Shown here piece after piece: positions 33,752-41,715 of a stretch of DNA of 49,516 nucleotides. The DNA is taken from positions 1 through 49,516 of the forward strand of contig JAPPII010000073.1 of the NCBI GenBank assembly GCA_028820845.1, written 5' to 3'. Numbering within the stretch: the first letter of the stretch is position 1; the number at the start of each line of letters is the position of its first letter. This DNA comes from Candidatus Poribacteria bacterium (GTDB lineage Bacteria > Poribacteria > WGA-4E > WGA-3G). The position numbers and the translations under genes are program-made. The notes below the pieces were generated by a model. That model had not been told where the DNA came from, did not search any database, and saw only the letters and a list, made by a program, of their open reading frames with translations.

Positions 33752-34303
33752 CTACTTTAACGAAAAATAGAGATCTTCTTGAAGGAAAGGGATTAAGGCA
33801 AACGTTATCGCTTGTGTGTAATTTTGCAATCTGTTTATCGCCCCGTTTGTTAATAATCCGCTGGCACTTTGTTTCTCCTTTGTGTTGGACTCTTGAGCGA
33901 GTTCGTCAATGATGTATGCTAATTCGGTACCTGTTAGGAGTTTCTCGACTATCCAGTTGGGCAATTCATACATACCGGTTGTGCCGAAACTTTCTCGGTG
34001 TTGTTGATCCAATATGTAGATGGCAGTGAATTGGAAGTATCTGTTATGGAGTTGAAGAACTCCGCCCTCGATACCAACAAAGAAATTAGCATTGAGGTAT
34101 TGTTCATCGTTGATACGCTTTACCTGTTCAGCTCGGTTCTTGGCACCTGTGAATGTATCTTCGTTAAAGGGTTGGGGGGAAACGCCGGAGTCAGCGGATA
34201 ATCCATGAACTTCTACGGGTTTAAAAAATTGTGAGAAGCTTTGCCGTGTGCTCTCAATTTTTACGCTATTTTCTGAACCGATTAAAACTTTAGTGGGTGT
34301 CAT
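33752..34303 (-). CDS. Inosine/xanthosine triphosphatase-like protein (YjjX/DUF84)
   Basis: A 183-residue house-cleaning NTPase of the YjjX/DUF84 family, which hydrolyses non-canonical purine triphosphates such as ITP and XTP. Family features: VLIGSENSVKIESTRQSF at the N-terminus (phosphate binding), SGVSPQPFNEDTFTGAKNRA near 39-58, and FVGIEGGV near 75-82, with the acidic metal ligands. The C-terminal SASGLLTNGAINR is also conserved. An ATG at 34312 is in frame, but it is part of a perfect TATAAT box; the ATG at 34303 lies exactly 7 nt after that box, so the mRNA is predicted to start at the codon itself (no SD). Confidence 0.9.
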   Translation of the reverse strand: MTPTKVLIGSENSVKIESTRQSFSQFFKPVEVHGLSADSGVSPQPFNEDTFTGAKNRAEQVKRINDEQYLNANFFVGIEGGVLQLHNRYFQFTAIYILDQQHRESFGTTGMYELPNWIVEKLLTGTELAYIIDELAQESNTKEKQSASGLLTNGAINRLQNYTQAITFALIPFLQEDLYFSLK

Positions 34304-34338
34304 GGTTGTCATTATATCACTTTTGGAAAAAGATTCAA
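34304..34338 (-). promoter_or_regulatory. Promoter predicting a leaderless mRNA (YjjX-like gene)
   Basis: On the minus strand TTGAAT (34333-34338), 16-nt spacer, perfect TATAAT (34311-34316), 7 nt (GACAACC), ATG at 34303. No Shine-Dalgarno. Confidence 0.65.
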
Positions 34339-34386
34339 GGTTGATTTTGGCGGCGTTGCAAGCTAAAGCTCGCTATAGAAATAGGA

Positions 34387-34416
34387 TTGACTTCTGACAC
34401 TCAGAAAGGATATAAT
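34387..34416 (+). promoter_or_regulatory. Sigma70-type promoter of the small lipoprotein gene
   Basis: TTGACT (34387-34392), 18-nt spacer, perfect TATAAT (34411-34416). Leader of about 60 nt containing a GAGGAG Shine-Dalgarno. Confidence 0.75.
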
Positions 34417-34483
34417 AGATGAAACAGACTGCTATGGGAAGCCTGCAAGCTGCCCCTAAGAGGCATAAAAGAGGAGAATAGGT

Positions 34484-34984
34484 GTGTTTCGCTTGAATTT
34501 GAAATTGCGGAGTGTTGTGCTCGTTGGGATCTGTGTTCTTTTTATTTTTGCATGTGGGAGTGGTGTGATCCAGAATTTTGAGGGGATTGAACTTCAATCG
34601 GATCCGCGCGTTGACAGGATCGACTTACGGATTTATTTGGTGGATAGAAATGGCACGCCGCTTATATGGAACCAGAGCATTCTCAGTCCGAGTGTTGGGG
34701 TAAGTACGATTTCTGAAGCCGATTTTACCACCAATGCTAAAGTCTACTCCATCCGTAATGGTGCAAAGCATCGAAAAGTCTACGATGGCAGACTAATTGA
34801 CCTTCGTTGGTCACAGGAACTCCATAGACTGGATCGGCTCTTAACGGCGGAGATCCCACGCGTCTTCATTGAGGAGGATCCGGAACGCGATACCCATTTA
34901 GGGGTCATAGTGGTTGAAATCGAGACTGAGAAACAGGGTCCGTTCACGGATACCTTAGAGAGAACTGCTATCTATAAGTATTGA
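34484..34984 (+). CDS. Small lipoprotein of unknown function
   Basis: A 166-residue lipoprotein starting at GTG, with GAGGAG 7 nt upstream. The signal (LKLRSVVLVGICVLFIFAC) puts the lipidated Cys at 24. The mature domain, with DRIDLRIYLVDRNGTPLIWNQ near 43-63 and HLGVIVVEIETEK near the end, looks like a compact beta-sandwich; the family is unknown to me. It has its own strong promoter (34387-34416). A heptamer-repeat gap separates it from the ABC permease gene downstream, so co-transcription is uncertain. Confidence 0.85.
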   Translation: MFRLNLKLRSVVLVGICVLFIFACGSGVIQNFEGIELQSDPRVDRIDLRIYLVDRNGTPLIWNQSILSPSVGVSTISEADFTTNAKVYSIRNGAKHRKVYDGRLIDLRWSQELHRLDRLLTAEIPRVFIEEDPERDTHLGVIVVEIETEKQGPFTDTLERTAIYKY

Positions 34985-35198
34985 ACTGGCTGTCAGCCGT
35001 CAGCGGTCAGCAGTCAGGGGAATGGTTTCTACCAACAGTCAACAGTCAGCAAGAGACTGGGATGGAAGAGGGGAAGGGTGGAAGAAGGGACTCAACCTTA
35101 CGGTTTCCTTGCAGCCTTCCAGCCAAACGCCGATGGCTGAAAGCCGATAGCCAATTCAAACGAAAACTTCTTAAACGACAACTGAAAACGAAAAAAAT
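34985..35198. repeat. Intergenic gap with two heptamer-phased arrays
   Basis: 34992-35019 reads GTCAGCC, GTCAGCG, GTCAGCA, GTCAGGG; 35122-35156 reads GCCAAAC, GCCGATG, GCTGAAA, GCCGATA, GCCAATT. ACAGTCA also repeats at 35035-35048. No gene, promoter or terminator is evident in these 214 bases. Confidence 0.85.
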
Positions 35199-36062
35199 AT
35201 GCCTATTCACACACAGAACTACCGACATTGGGAAGGCACGCTGAAAACCCAAAGTCATACGCGGTGGTGGATTATTGCGAAGGCAGAGTTGAAACTGCTT
35301 GCACAGCGCAAAATCGTCCGATTGATTGTCGCTGTTCCACCCTTAATGTACATCTTTGCCCACGCAGTACTGATCTATATCATTAATCAGGTCCCGGGTG
35401 TAGAGTTCGCGTTTATTAAGGTTGATAGCGAATTTTTCCAAAAATTTCTGTTCCGAATCTATCCATTTCCATCGACATTTATCGTCGCCTTGGTTGCTGT
35501 TTTCGGAGGTTCGGGATTAATTGCTACGGATCTGAAAAACAACACGCTGTCCCTTTATCTGTCTAAACCGATTTCGTGGATAGATTACTTAATTGGTAAG
35601 TTTGCTGCTATTGGTATCTTATTGGCTTGCCTGACGTTGGTCCCTGGGTTGTTATTATTTCTTGAACAGTCGCTATTAGCGGGCACGGCTTTTCTGAAAG
35701 ATAACTACTGGGTTCCTTTTTCAATCATCGCCTATTCCGTAATTATTATCCTGTCTACGGGGCTGTTAATACTCGTGTTTTCATCGCTGACGACAAATGC
35801 GCGTTATGCCATCATCGGTTTCTCCGCCGTGTGGTTTGGCTCAATTGTCCTTTATGAAGTTCTTAAAGAGATGGCACGCACCAGCAAAGTGGCTTTGGTC
35901 TCGATTTGGGCGAACTACGACATTCTCGGCACAGCCCTATTTGGCGGTTCACCGGATTATAGCGTACATTGGATTTGGTCACTCTTTATCCAAATCGCGC
36001 TGATAGTTTTCTACCTTTTCGTGCTTCGTCGTCGGATTCGTGCCGTTGAAGTGGTCAAATAG
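35199..36062 (+). CDS. ABC-2 type transporter permease
   Basis: A 287-residue inner-membrane protein with six predicted helices at about 45-66, 91-112, 130-152, 170-192, 199-220 and 255-276, and a charged C-terminus, RRRIRAVEVVK. The architecture is that of ABC-2/NatB-like permeases, which pair with an ATPase encoded elsewhere. No ATPase gene adjoins, so the partner is missing from the window. The N-terminal HTQNYRHWEGTL precedes the first helix. No Shine-Dalgarno is visible before the ATG at 35199, which follows an A-rich tract; the start is therefore moderately sure. Transported substrate unknown. Confidence 0.85.
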   Translation: MPIHTQNYRHWEGTLKTQSHTRWWIIAKAELKLLAQRKIVRLIVAVPPLMYIFAHAVLIYIINQVPGVEFAFIKVDSEFFQKFLFRIYPFPSTFIVALVAVFGGSGLIATDLKNNTLSLYLSKPISWIDYLIGKFAAIGILLACLTLVPGLLLFLEQSLLAGTAFLKDNYWVPFSIIAYSVIIILSTGLLILVFSSLTTNARYAIIGFSAVWFGSIVLYEVLKEMARTSKVALVSIWANYDILGTALFGGSPDYSVHWIWSLFIQIALIVFYLFVLRRRIRAVEVVK

Positions 36063-36082
36063 TTGTTGGTTTTTGGTTAGAT
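36062..36082. repeat. Short heptamer array
   Basis: GTTGTTG, GTTTTTG, GTTAGAT directly after the permease stop codon. Member of the heptamer-phased class. Confidence 0.5.
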
Positions 36083-36106
36083 GAGGGTGGTTCATAGAGG
36101 TAGCGT

Positions 36107-36132
36107 CCGCAAACTGACAGTTTGCGGTACAA
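36107..36132. repeat. REP-like palindrome with TACAA tail
   Basis: CCGCAAACT-GAC-AGTTTGCGG followed by TACAA; perfect 9-bp stem. It lies between the convergent permease and amidohydrolase genes and could form a hairpin at the end of both transcripts. Same design as 14346. Confidence 0.88.
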
Positions 36133-36157
36133 ATCAGTTAAATATCGTTCCTGCCCA

Positions 36158-37018
36158 TTAGCGAAGTCGCGCGCCATTTGCATCCCACATTTCAGTATCT
36201 GAATATGCCTGAGGCGGTTTTATGGGAGTTAGTGTCGGTGTCCAATCGGCACGAAATTGCTGGACCAACCGAACTGCGTTCTGATAAGCCACTCTCTCCT
36301 TTGTTTCATCATCGAGTTGTGCTGACTCAATTTGTGCTTGTACCAACCGGAAATCGTAATAGGGTAGATCGCTGCCGAACATGATTCTATCGTTCCCAAG
36401 ATTGTTGATGAGATGTACCAGATCCCAACTTGCGTCTGCACCTTCTGGTTTCTGTGCTACGTCGAACCAGATGTTCTCAGACTTAGCGCACTGTGCTATT
36501 GCATCAAGGTGTCCGGCTTTGTTCATGGAGACGTGTCCAATAATAAACGTTACCGATGGGAATCGCTTTGCGTAAGCGGCGATGTTCTGGGTGGAACCTG
36601 CCTGATGGAGCAGGCACAGCCCGTTGTGCATTGCCACGACTTCAAGGAATCCGTGGAGCTCACCGCTGAGTGAATGTCCCGACAACCCTGGATGACACAT
36701 AAAACCGACTAAATCGTCGTCCCGTATCGCTCGTTCTAATTCGTCAACGCCGGCTTGTTCGTGTCGGACTTCCGCGATTCCGAGTCCAATCGGAAAGCGT
36801 TCAGGATATAATTTACATGCGTTGGCGATTGTTTCGTGTTGTGTACGTGTGTCCAATACACCGCGTGCTTGGGGGCTGCCGGCTGTTGGACATGGAATCG
36901 CGCCGATAACACCCGCTGATGCCATCCGCGCCAGACATTTTCCAGTGCTTTGCCCAACGACTGGGGCACGCGATACCGTCATACCGATATGGCAATGTAC
37001 GTCAAAATAGGGACGCAT
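36158..37018 (-). CDS. Amidohydrolase family (TIM-barrel metal-dependent hydrolase)
   Basis: A 286-residue enzyme of the amidohydrolase-2 type, related to decarboxylases and lactone hydrolases. It begins with FDVHCHIGMT (HxH metal ligands at about 8-10). VTFIIGHVSMNKAGHLD (about 154) gives the third His, and MFGSDLPYYD (about 217) the metal-ligating Asp. These four sites complete the active site. AAAGGA lies 7 nt before the ATG. It is preceded by two direct copies of a palindromic repeat. It probably hydrolyses or decarboxylates a small carboxylic substrate in the catabolic network. Confidence 0.92.
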   Translation of the reverse strand: MRPYFDVHCHIGMTVSRAPVVGQSTGKCLARMASAGVIGAIPCPTAGSPQARGVLDTRTQHETIANACKLYPERFPIGLGIAEVRHEQAGVDELERAIRDDDLVGFMCHPGLSGHSLSGELHGFLEVVAMHNGLCLLHQAGSTQNIAAYAKRFPSVTFIIGHVSMNKAGHLDAIAQCAKSENIWFDVAQKPEGADASWDLVHLINNLGNDRIMFGSDLPYYDFRLVQAQIESAQLDDETKERVAYQNAVRLVQQFRADWTPTLTPIKPPQAYSDTEMWDANGARLR

Positions 37019-37056
37019 GGATTTTTCCTTTCCATTTTCTTGAGACTCTGTAATGA

Positions 37057-37128
37057 CACAAACTAACAGTTTGTGCTACAAGGGACGGTTATATTCAAAA
37101 TGACACAAACTAACAGTTTGTGCTACAA
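37057..37128. repeat. Two tandem copies of the REP-like palindrome
   Basis: CACAAACT-AAC-AGTTTGTG-CTACAA occurs at 37057-37081 and again at 37104-37128, offset 47 bases, sharing about 30 identical bases each. Together with 14346 and 36107 they define a dispersed family; here the stem carries compensatory G-C to A-T changes. Confidence 0.92.
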
Positions 37129-37150
37129 CGGCCAGGTTGCTCTTGAACCG

Positions 37151-37918
37151 TTAGAATTCGGGGACAGGCGTGTAGGTATTAAACCCATCTGTCTTGTCTT
37201 CGCCTTGTAGCAAGTAGATATAGTGTTTGCGCCGCCACTCTGCGCCGGGATAACGGACGTTTGCTGGCATGTAGCGCATGGTGTAACCGCACCGACGTTT
37301 TTGTGAGGCGTTGGGACTGGAATTGTGGATGGTCCATGCGTCGTGAAAATGACACTCACCAACTTCTAACTCCAGATTAACCACTTTCGACGTATCTAAA
37401 TCGGCTTCCACGACTTCGGTCCCGAAGAGATTATTTGTGCGATCGACCTCTTCATAGCGGCGGTCCCGTAATCTGTGGCTGCCGGGTATGACGCGCATGC
37501 ATCCATTTTCAACTGTCGATTCATCGACGGCTAACCACATCGTGATAACGTGCATCGGTTCAAGGGACTTGCCCCAATAAACGCCGTCTTGATGCCATGG
37601 GACTGCCATACCGTCGTGTTCCCGTTTGCTGATAAAGTGGCTCGACCAGAGGACGATATCTGGTCCGATAAACCGTTCGATGACCTTCAGCACACGGGAG
37701 TGTGTCAGGTATTTGAACAGAAATGGATGTTCAAAATGCGGTACGTCCATCTGTTCCGGACGTCTTCCTTCCGGCAAATTTTCGATCATATCGTCCACAT
37801 AATCTCGGAGTGTGTCTAATTCTTCTTTTGTGAAGATACGTCCGAATGTGAGATAACCGTTGTCTTTGTAAAATTCGACTTGTTCATCGGAGACGGTCGT
37901 TTCTAGTTTCCAATCCAT
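37151..37918 (-). CDS. Phytanoyl-CoA dioxygenase family protein (PhyH)
   Basis: A 255-residue Fe(II)/2-oxoglutarate oxygenase. H109 and D111 (VPWHQDGVYWG) and H198 (TIHNSSPNAS) form the iron triad; R208/R209 supplies the 2-oxoglutarate salt bridge. Conserved GCMRVIPGSH (about 139-148) is typical of the family. The start at 37918 has AGGTGA 4 nt upstream. It is one of three such enzymes here, each with little identity to the others outside the motifs, so they likely serve different substrates. The LamG gene lies upstream on the same strand (90-bp gap). Confidence 0.93.
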   Translation of the reverse strand: MDWKLETTVSDEQVEFYKDNGYLTFGRIFTKEELDTLRDYVDDMIENLPEGRRPEQMDVPHFEHPFLFKYLTHSRVLKVIERFIGPDIVLWSSHFISKREHDGMAVPWHQDGVYWGKSLEPMHVITMWLAVDESTVENGCMRVIPGSHRLRDRRYEEVDRTNNLFGTEVVEADLDTSKVVNLELEVGECHFHDAWTIHNSSPNASQKRRCGYTMRYMPANVRYPGAEWRRKHYIYLLQGEDKTDGFNTYTPVPEF

Positions 37919-38008
37919 GTGTCACCTATTTTTCTATTTTAACCCATTGTTGAAGAGCAGACCTCGTTAGCGAGGGTATCGTTTATAATACAACCGTAAG
38001 GTAGCAGT

Positions 38009-38848
38009 TTACCTCGTCTTTATTTTTCCCCAGGCGGTAGCTAATTTGTTATTTGGCGAGACAGCTTCCGCACCTAATGCCCGTGCGAGGCCTGCTTCGG
38101 CAATTTCCGTGAGTTGATCTTCTGTCAAGACGACGTTGAACAGTGCGACTTCATCTATTATGCCATCTGCAAGGGTTCGAGAAGGGACACCAACTTCACC
38201 ACCAAGTGTGAGAGGTTTTTGGTTATCCTCATTCTGTTTTTGGTGTGCCGAGATGTCTATTTCAACCTCGAATTTTCCATCTCGATACAATTTCATCGCG
38301 CCTTTCCGATCGGCAGTTGCGGCAAGATGATGCCACTTTCCGTCGTTGATAGGGGATATACCGAAGAGGTGAACACCTGCGCCTTGCGCTAATCCAAACC
38401 AAAACAAGGGTTTCCCTTTATTATTCGGATCGAGGTCTCCGCGGATTCCCAAGAGATAGCCGTGTCTCGGCATGGCGAAATCGGCTTTTTGGATAAGGAC
38501 CGTGTGCCAATTGGGTGAGGTTTTGGAATACTTGAACCATGCCATTATAGAGTAGTTCTCTGTTCCGACGTTTAGGAGTGGTGAAGTGCCAGCGTTAACT
38601 AAGCTGCCGTTCTCGAATTCCAGCCCACCACCAAATTCACCTTCAGCCCATTCTACACCGTTTCCGAGCTCCACATCAAGCGCGTTTTCCGACAAGTCTT
38701 TGGCGAGGTCGCCTTTCTTTTCATCAAAGAGCCAAACTGCTATAGCAGTTGCCGGATCGACGGCGGCGAATCCGTGTGTGGTGAACATTAGTATCAGAAC
38801 ACTTATGACACTCCAGCGAATGCCTAATTTAGTATAGATGTCTCTCAT
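38009..38848 (-). CDS. Secreted LamG/concanavalin-like domain protein
   Basis: A 279-residue exported protein: signal peptide about 1-28 (IRWSVISVLILMFTTHGFAA). The mature part is a LamG-like jelly roll (about 32-240): WLFDEKKGDLAKDLSENAL, GLEFENGSLVNAG, YSIMAWFKYSK, GKWHHLAATADRKGAMKLYRDGK and GIIDEVALFNVVLTEDQL are its usual landmarks. Such domains bind glycans or proteins outside the cell. A C-terminal tail, NNKLATAWGKIKTR, follows. GGAGGT is 8 nt before the ATG at 38848; the in-frame GTG at 38854 is too close to it. Divergent from glycerate kinase across 108 bp. Confidence 0.9.
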   Translation of the reverse strand: MRDIYTKLGIRWSVISVLILMFTTHGFAAVDPATAIAVWLFDEKKGDLAKDLSENALDVELGNGVEWAEGEFGGGLEFENGSLVNAGTSPLLNVGTENYSIMAWFKYSKTSPNWHTVLIQKADFAMPRHGYLLGIRGDLDPNNKGKPLFWFGLAQGAGVHLFGISPINDGKWHHLAATADRKGAMKLYRDGKFEVEIDISAHQKQNEDNQKPLTLGGEVGVPSRTLADGIIDEVALFNVVLTEDQLTEIAEAGLARALGAEAVSPNNKLATAWGKIKTR

Positions 38849-38920
38849 TTCCACTTACCTCCGATACTATGATTTTGGCATAAATTTGCATTGGGTGTCA
38901 AGCAATTTTTCGGTAGGAAC

Positions 38921-38956
38921 TTGACAAGTTGTGAGGCTTGTGATAAATTATCCGTC
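38921..38956 (+). promoter_or_regulatory. Promoter predicting a leaderless mRNA (glycerate kinase gene)
   Basis: A perfect TTGACA (38921-38926), 17-nt spacer, TAAATT (38944-38949), then 7 nt (ATCCGTC) to the ATG at 38957. No Shine-Dalgarno, and the in-frame TTG at 38891 lies upstream of the promoter. Confidence 0.7.
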
Positions 38957-40096
38957 ATGAAAATTGTAGTTGCACCTGATTCATTTAAAGGGAGTGTCAG
39001 TGCTCTTGAAGCTGCGCGTGCGATTGAGCAAGGGATCCGTCGCGTATTTCCAGAGGCTGTTATTGAAAAAGTGCCGATGGCGGATGGCGGCGAAGGGACT
39101 GTGCAATCCCTCGTTGATGCAACGGGTGGTCACATTCAAACGCGTCGTGTGCTTGCGCCACTCGGAAACGAGGTCGAGGCGAAATTTGGTATCCTTGCAG
39201 ATGGGAAGACGGCTGTTATTGAGATGGCATCCGCCTCCGGTCTCACGCTTGTTAATCCGCAGGAACGGGATCCGCTTCGCACGACTACTTATGGTACCGG
39301 GCAACTTATCCACGCTGCTTTAGAAGCGGGGTGCAGACGTTTGATTATCGGTATTGGTGGTAGCGCGACGAACGATGGTGGGGTCGGAATGGCGGAGGCA
39401 CTTGGTGTCTGCTCGCTGGATGCAGATGGGAAACAGATTCCACGCGGCGGTGGGAGCCTCGGGCAATTGCGGTCAATAGATATAACGGGTTTACATCCGG
39501 CTATTGCTGAAACCGAGACGGTTGTTGCTTGCGATGTGAACAACCCATTGACGGGTCCAGAGGGTGCTTCACACGTCTATGGACCACAGAAAGGTGCCAC
39601 CCCTGAAATGATTGAAACCTTAGATGAATGTCTCGGACATTTTGACAAGGTTTTAACCGAGACGCTTGGGATATCCTTTAATAACATCCCCGGTGCAGGT
39701 GCTGCTGGTGGGTTGGGTGCGGGGCTCATGGCGTTTCTCAACGCGGAATTGAAACTCGGCGTTGATATTATGATTGATGCCGTTAAACTCGAAAAACGCA
39801 TGGAAGGTGCTTCTCTCGTTTTTACAGGTGAGGGGCAATTGGACTTTCAGACGGCGTTTGGTAAAACGCCTGTTGGGGTCGCAAAGGTAGCGAAAGCACA
39901 CAATATCCCCGTCATTGCAATTGCTGGCGGCATTGCTGAGGGTGCTGAAGCCGTTTACGAAGCCGGTATTGATGCGATGTTGGGCATCGTCCAAGAACCG
40001 ATGTCTCTTGAGGTTGCTGTTGAAGATGCGACACGGTTAATCGCTGACACGGCGGAGCAAGCGGCACGATTGATCGCTATCGGTCTTGGTAAATAG
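38957..40096 (+). CDS. Glycerate kinase
   Basis: A 379-residue kinase of the GlxK/GarK family that phosphorylates D-glycerate to 2- or 3-phosphoglycerate, linking sugar-acid and glyoxylate catabolism to glycolysis. Family motifs are the start KIVVAPDSFKGSVSA, VPMADGGEGTV (about 41-51), GIGGSATNDGG (about 134-144) and NIPGAGAAGGLGAG (about 239-252), and VFTGEGQLDFQT (about 290). The preferred ATG at 38957 follows a promoter whose -10 ends 7 nt upstream, so a leaderless transcript is predicted. It converges with the sulfatase gene across an 8-bp-stem hairpin. It would receive the glycerate released by sugar-acid breakdown. Confidence 0.95.
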   Translation: MKIVVAPDSFKGSVSALEAARAIEQGIRRVFPEAVIEKVPMADGGEGTVQSLVDATGGHIQTRRVLAPLGNEVEAKFGILADGKTAVIEMASASGLTLVNPQERDPLRTTTYGTGQLIHAALEAGCRRLIIGIGGSATNDGGVGMAEALGVCSLDADGKQIPRGGGSLGQLRSIDITGLHPAIAETETVVACDVNNPLTGPEGASHVYGPQKGATPEMIETLDECLGHFDKVLTETLGISFNNIPGAGAAGGLGAGLMAFLNAELKLGVDIMIDAVKLEKRMEGASLVFTGEGQLDFQTAFGKTPVGVAKVAKAHNIPVIAIAGGIAEGAEAVYEAGIDAMLGIVQEPMSLEVAVEDATRLIADTAEQAARLIAIGLGK

Positions 40097-40110
40097 GAAA
40101 AAATGGAAGG

Positions 40111-40147
40111 TTGGAAGAAAAGAAGACGGACTCTTCTAATCTTCCAA
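40111..40147. terminator. Bidirectional hairpin between convergent genes
   Basis: TTGGAAGA (40111-40118) pairs with TCTTCCAA (40140-40147), and AGAAGA (40121-40126) with TCTTCT (40132-40137). It lies 14 bp after the glycerate kinase stop and 28 bp before the end of the convergent sulfatase gene. No long T run, so termination may be imprecise. Confidence 0.65.
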
Positions 40148-40175
40148 TGGGTTACGGCACAACGGCGTGTGCCTA

Positions 40176-41513
40176 CTACTCTAATAGTACCGGTATGTCC
40201 TTCATAAAGTCGTCCGTTTCGATTTGCCACATTTTCATATCAGCAGCGAGTGAACGGATACGGTCGGCGTGTTCGGGCATATCTGCAAGGTTGGTTGTCT
40301 CGCACGGGTCTTGCTCCAGGTCGAAAAGTTGGATACAATTCGTGCCAGTACCCGTTTCCTCAGACACATAGTAACGGATAAGTTTCCAGTGTCCGTTGCT
40401 GATGGTGCGGTGAATGTCTTTATACGCCGCGAAGACTGTGGCTCTTACCTGTTCTATATCACCTCTCATCAACGGCACTAAGTTACACCCTTCGGTTGTG
40501 TTTGGACATGTGACATCCGTGAGATCGCAAACAGTAGGGAATACGTCGTACAGATAGGTTAAAGCATCCACAGTTACGCCCTCGGGAACTCCGGGGCCAG
40601 CGAATATTGATGGAACGCGGATGCTGTGGTTATAAAGATTTTGTTTGCCTAACAGTCCGTGTTGCCCGACGGCGAGTCCGTGGTCGGCAGTGTAGATGAC
40701 GATTGTGTTGTTGAGATGTCCTTTGGCTTCGAGGGTTCTTAGCACGCGTCCCATTTCAGCGTCCATGTGTGTAATCATCCCGTAATAGTCGGCGATGTGT
40801 TGTTGGACTATTTCGGGGGTGCGCGGGAAGGGTGCTAACACTTCATCTCGGATACGCATTTCCCCGTTATCGAATGGATGTTCGGGGACGAAGTTTTCTG
40901 GGACAGGTATATCCTCTGGTGGATACCTCGTCGCGTATTCTCCGGGTGCAGTCCTCGGATCGTGTGGTGAAGTGAAGGAGAGATAAAGAAAGAATGGATC
41001 CGTTTGGTTGTAGTTTTCTATGAATTGCACAGCGGCGTCTGTAAAGAGTTCTGTAGAAAACTTTTCTCCGATGTATTTGGCATCATTCGGATATTTTCCT
41101 GTTGGATCGAAATCGAAGACTGGTACTTTATATTGGTCGCTCATGCCGCCGAAGAATATTTTTGCACCCTCATCAAAGCTGTTCGTGAACGTCTGTCGAT
41201 CGTTATGCCACTTGCCGGAAAAGAATGTGTGATACCCCGCCTCGCGCATCACTTCTGGCCAGACTGCTAAATCTCGATTAATTTGGTTGCCCCCGCTACG
41301 GAACAGGTTCGCGCTGGTAAGAACGGCGGCACGGCTCGGAACACAGACGGCACCGACGAGAGAACCCATGATGTGTGTTTGACGGAAAGTCGTACCACGT
41401 GCCATCAGTGAATCGAGGGTCGGTGTTTTCACAGTCGGGTCGCCCATACCGCCGATGGCGTCCCATCGGTGGTCGTCGGCAATCATGAAAAGAATATTGG
41501 GGCGTGAAGACAT
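40176..41513 (-). CDS. Sulfatase
   Basis: A 445-residue type I sulfatase, hydrolysing a sulfate ester from a glycan or other substrate. D13-D14 (MIADDH) are calcium ligands. The formylglycine motif CVPSRA at 57-62 has Cys, so an FGE or anSME maturase is needed. YTADHGLAVGQHGLLGK (about 275) contains the C-terminal metal-site Asp-His. No signal peptide is present, so it acts in the cytosol on imported substrate, or is exported otherwise. AGGAG lies 6 nt before the ATG. It is divergent from a galactonate-dehydratase-like gene, which fits use of sulfated galactans. Confidence 0.95.
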   Translation of the reverse strand: MSSRPNILFMIADDHRWDAIGGMGDPTVKTPTLDSLMARGTTFRQTHIMGSLVGAVCVPSRAAVLTSANLFRSGGNQINRDLAVWPEVMREAGYHTFFSGKWHNDRQTFTNSFDEGAKIFFGGMSDQYKVPVFDFDPTGKYPNDAKYIGEKFSTELFTDAAVQFIENYNQTDPFFLYLSFTSPHDPRTAPGEYATRYPPEDIPVPENFVPEHPFDNGEMRIRDEVLAPFPRTPEIVQQHIADYYGMITHMDAEMGRVLRTLEAKGHLNNTIVIYTADHGLAVGQHGLLGKQNLYNHSIRVPSIFAGPGVPEGVTVDALTYLYDVFPTVCDLTDVTCPNTTEGCNLVPLMRGDIEQVRATVFAAYKDIHRTISNGHWKLIRYYVSEETGTGTNCIQLFDLEQDPCETTNLADMPEHADRIRSLAADMKMWQIETDDFMKDIPVLLE

Positions 41514-41533
41514 AGTTTTCTCCTATAATAGTT

Positions 41534-41687
41534 GTCAGCAGTCAGCAGTCAGCAGTCAGTCACAAGAGATGTTAGGATTCTCGGACTCCTTTTTACTGAC
41601 TGATGTGTGAAGTTGGGTTTCAACTGCGTTTCAACCCAACCTACGTGCTACCCGAAACGAAATGGAGGGGTTTTGCTTGGGCGTTTC
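41534..41687. repeat. Repeat-filled divergent intergenic gap
   Basis: Three exact GTCAGCA heptamers and a GTCAGTC lie at 41534-41561. GTTGGGTT (41611-41618) is an inverted repeat of AACCCAAC (41632-41639). A partial inverted copy of repeat family B is at 41651-41687. Promoters for the sulfatase and dehydratase must lie in or around these repeats, but I could not pick them out. Confidence 0.8.
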
Positions 41688-41715
41688 TTTAGCCCAGGAT
41701 CACATAGTTAAAAAA

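Noticed and set aside
34419-34481. 20-codon leader peptide before the small lipoprotein
   Set aside because: Its ATG lies 2 nt after the -10 box, so the predicted mRNA starts downstream of it.
41534-41561. Possible CRISPR array at GTCAGCA repeats
   Set aside because: The repeats are contiguous 7-base units without spacers; no CRISPR array or cas gene is present in the window.
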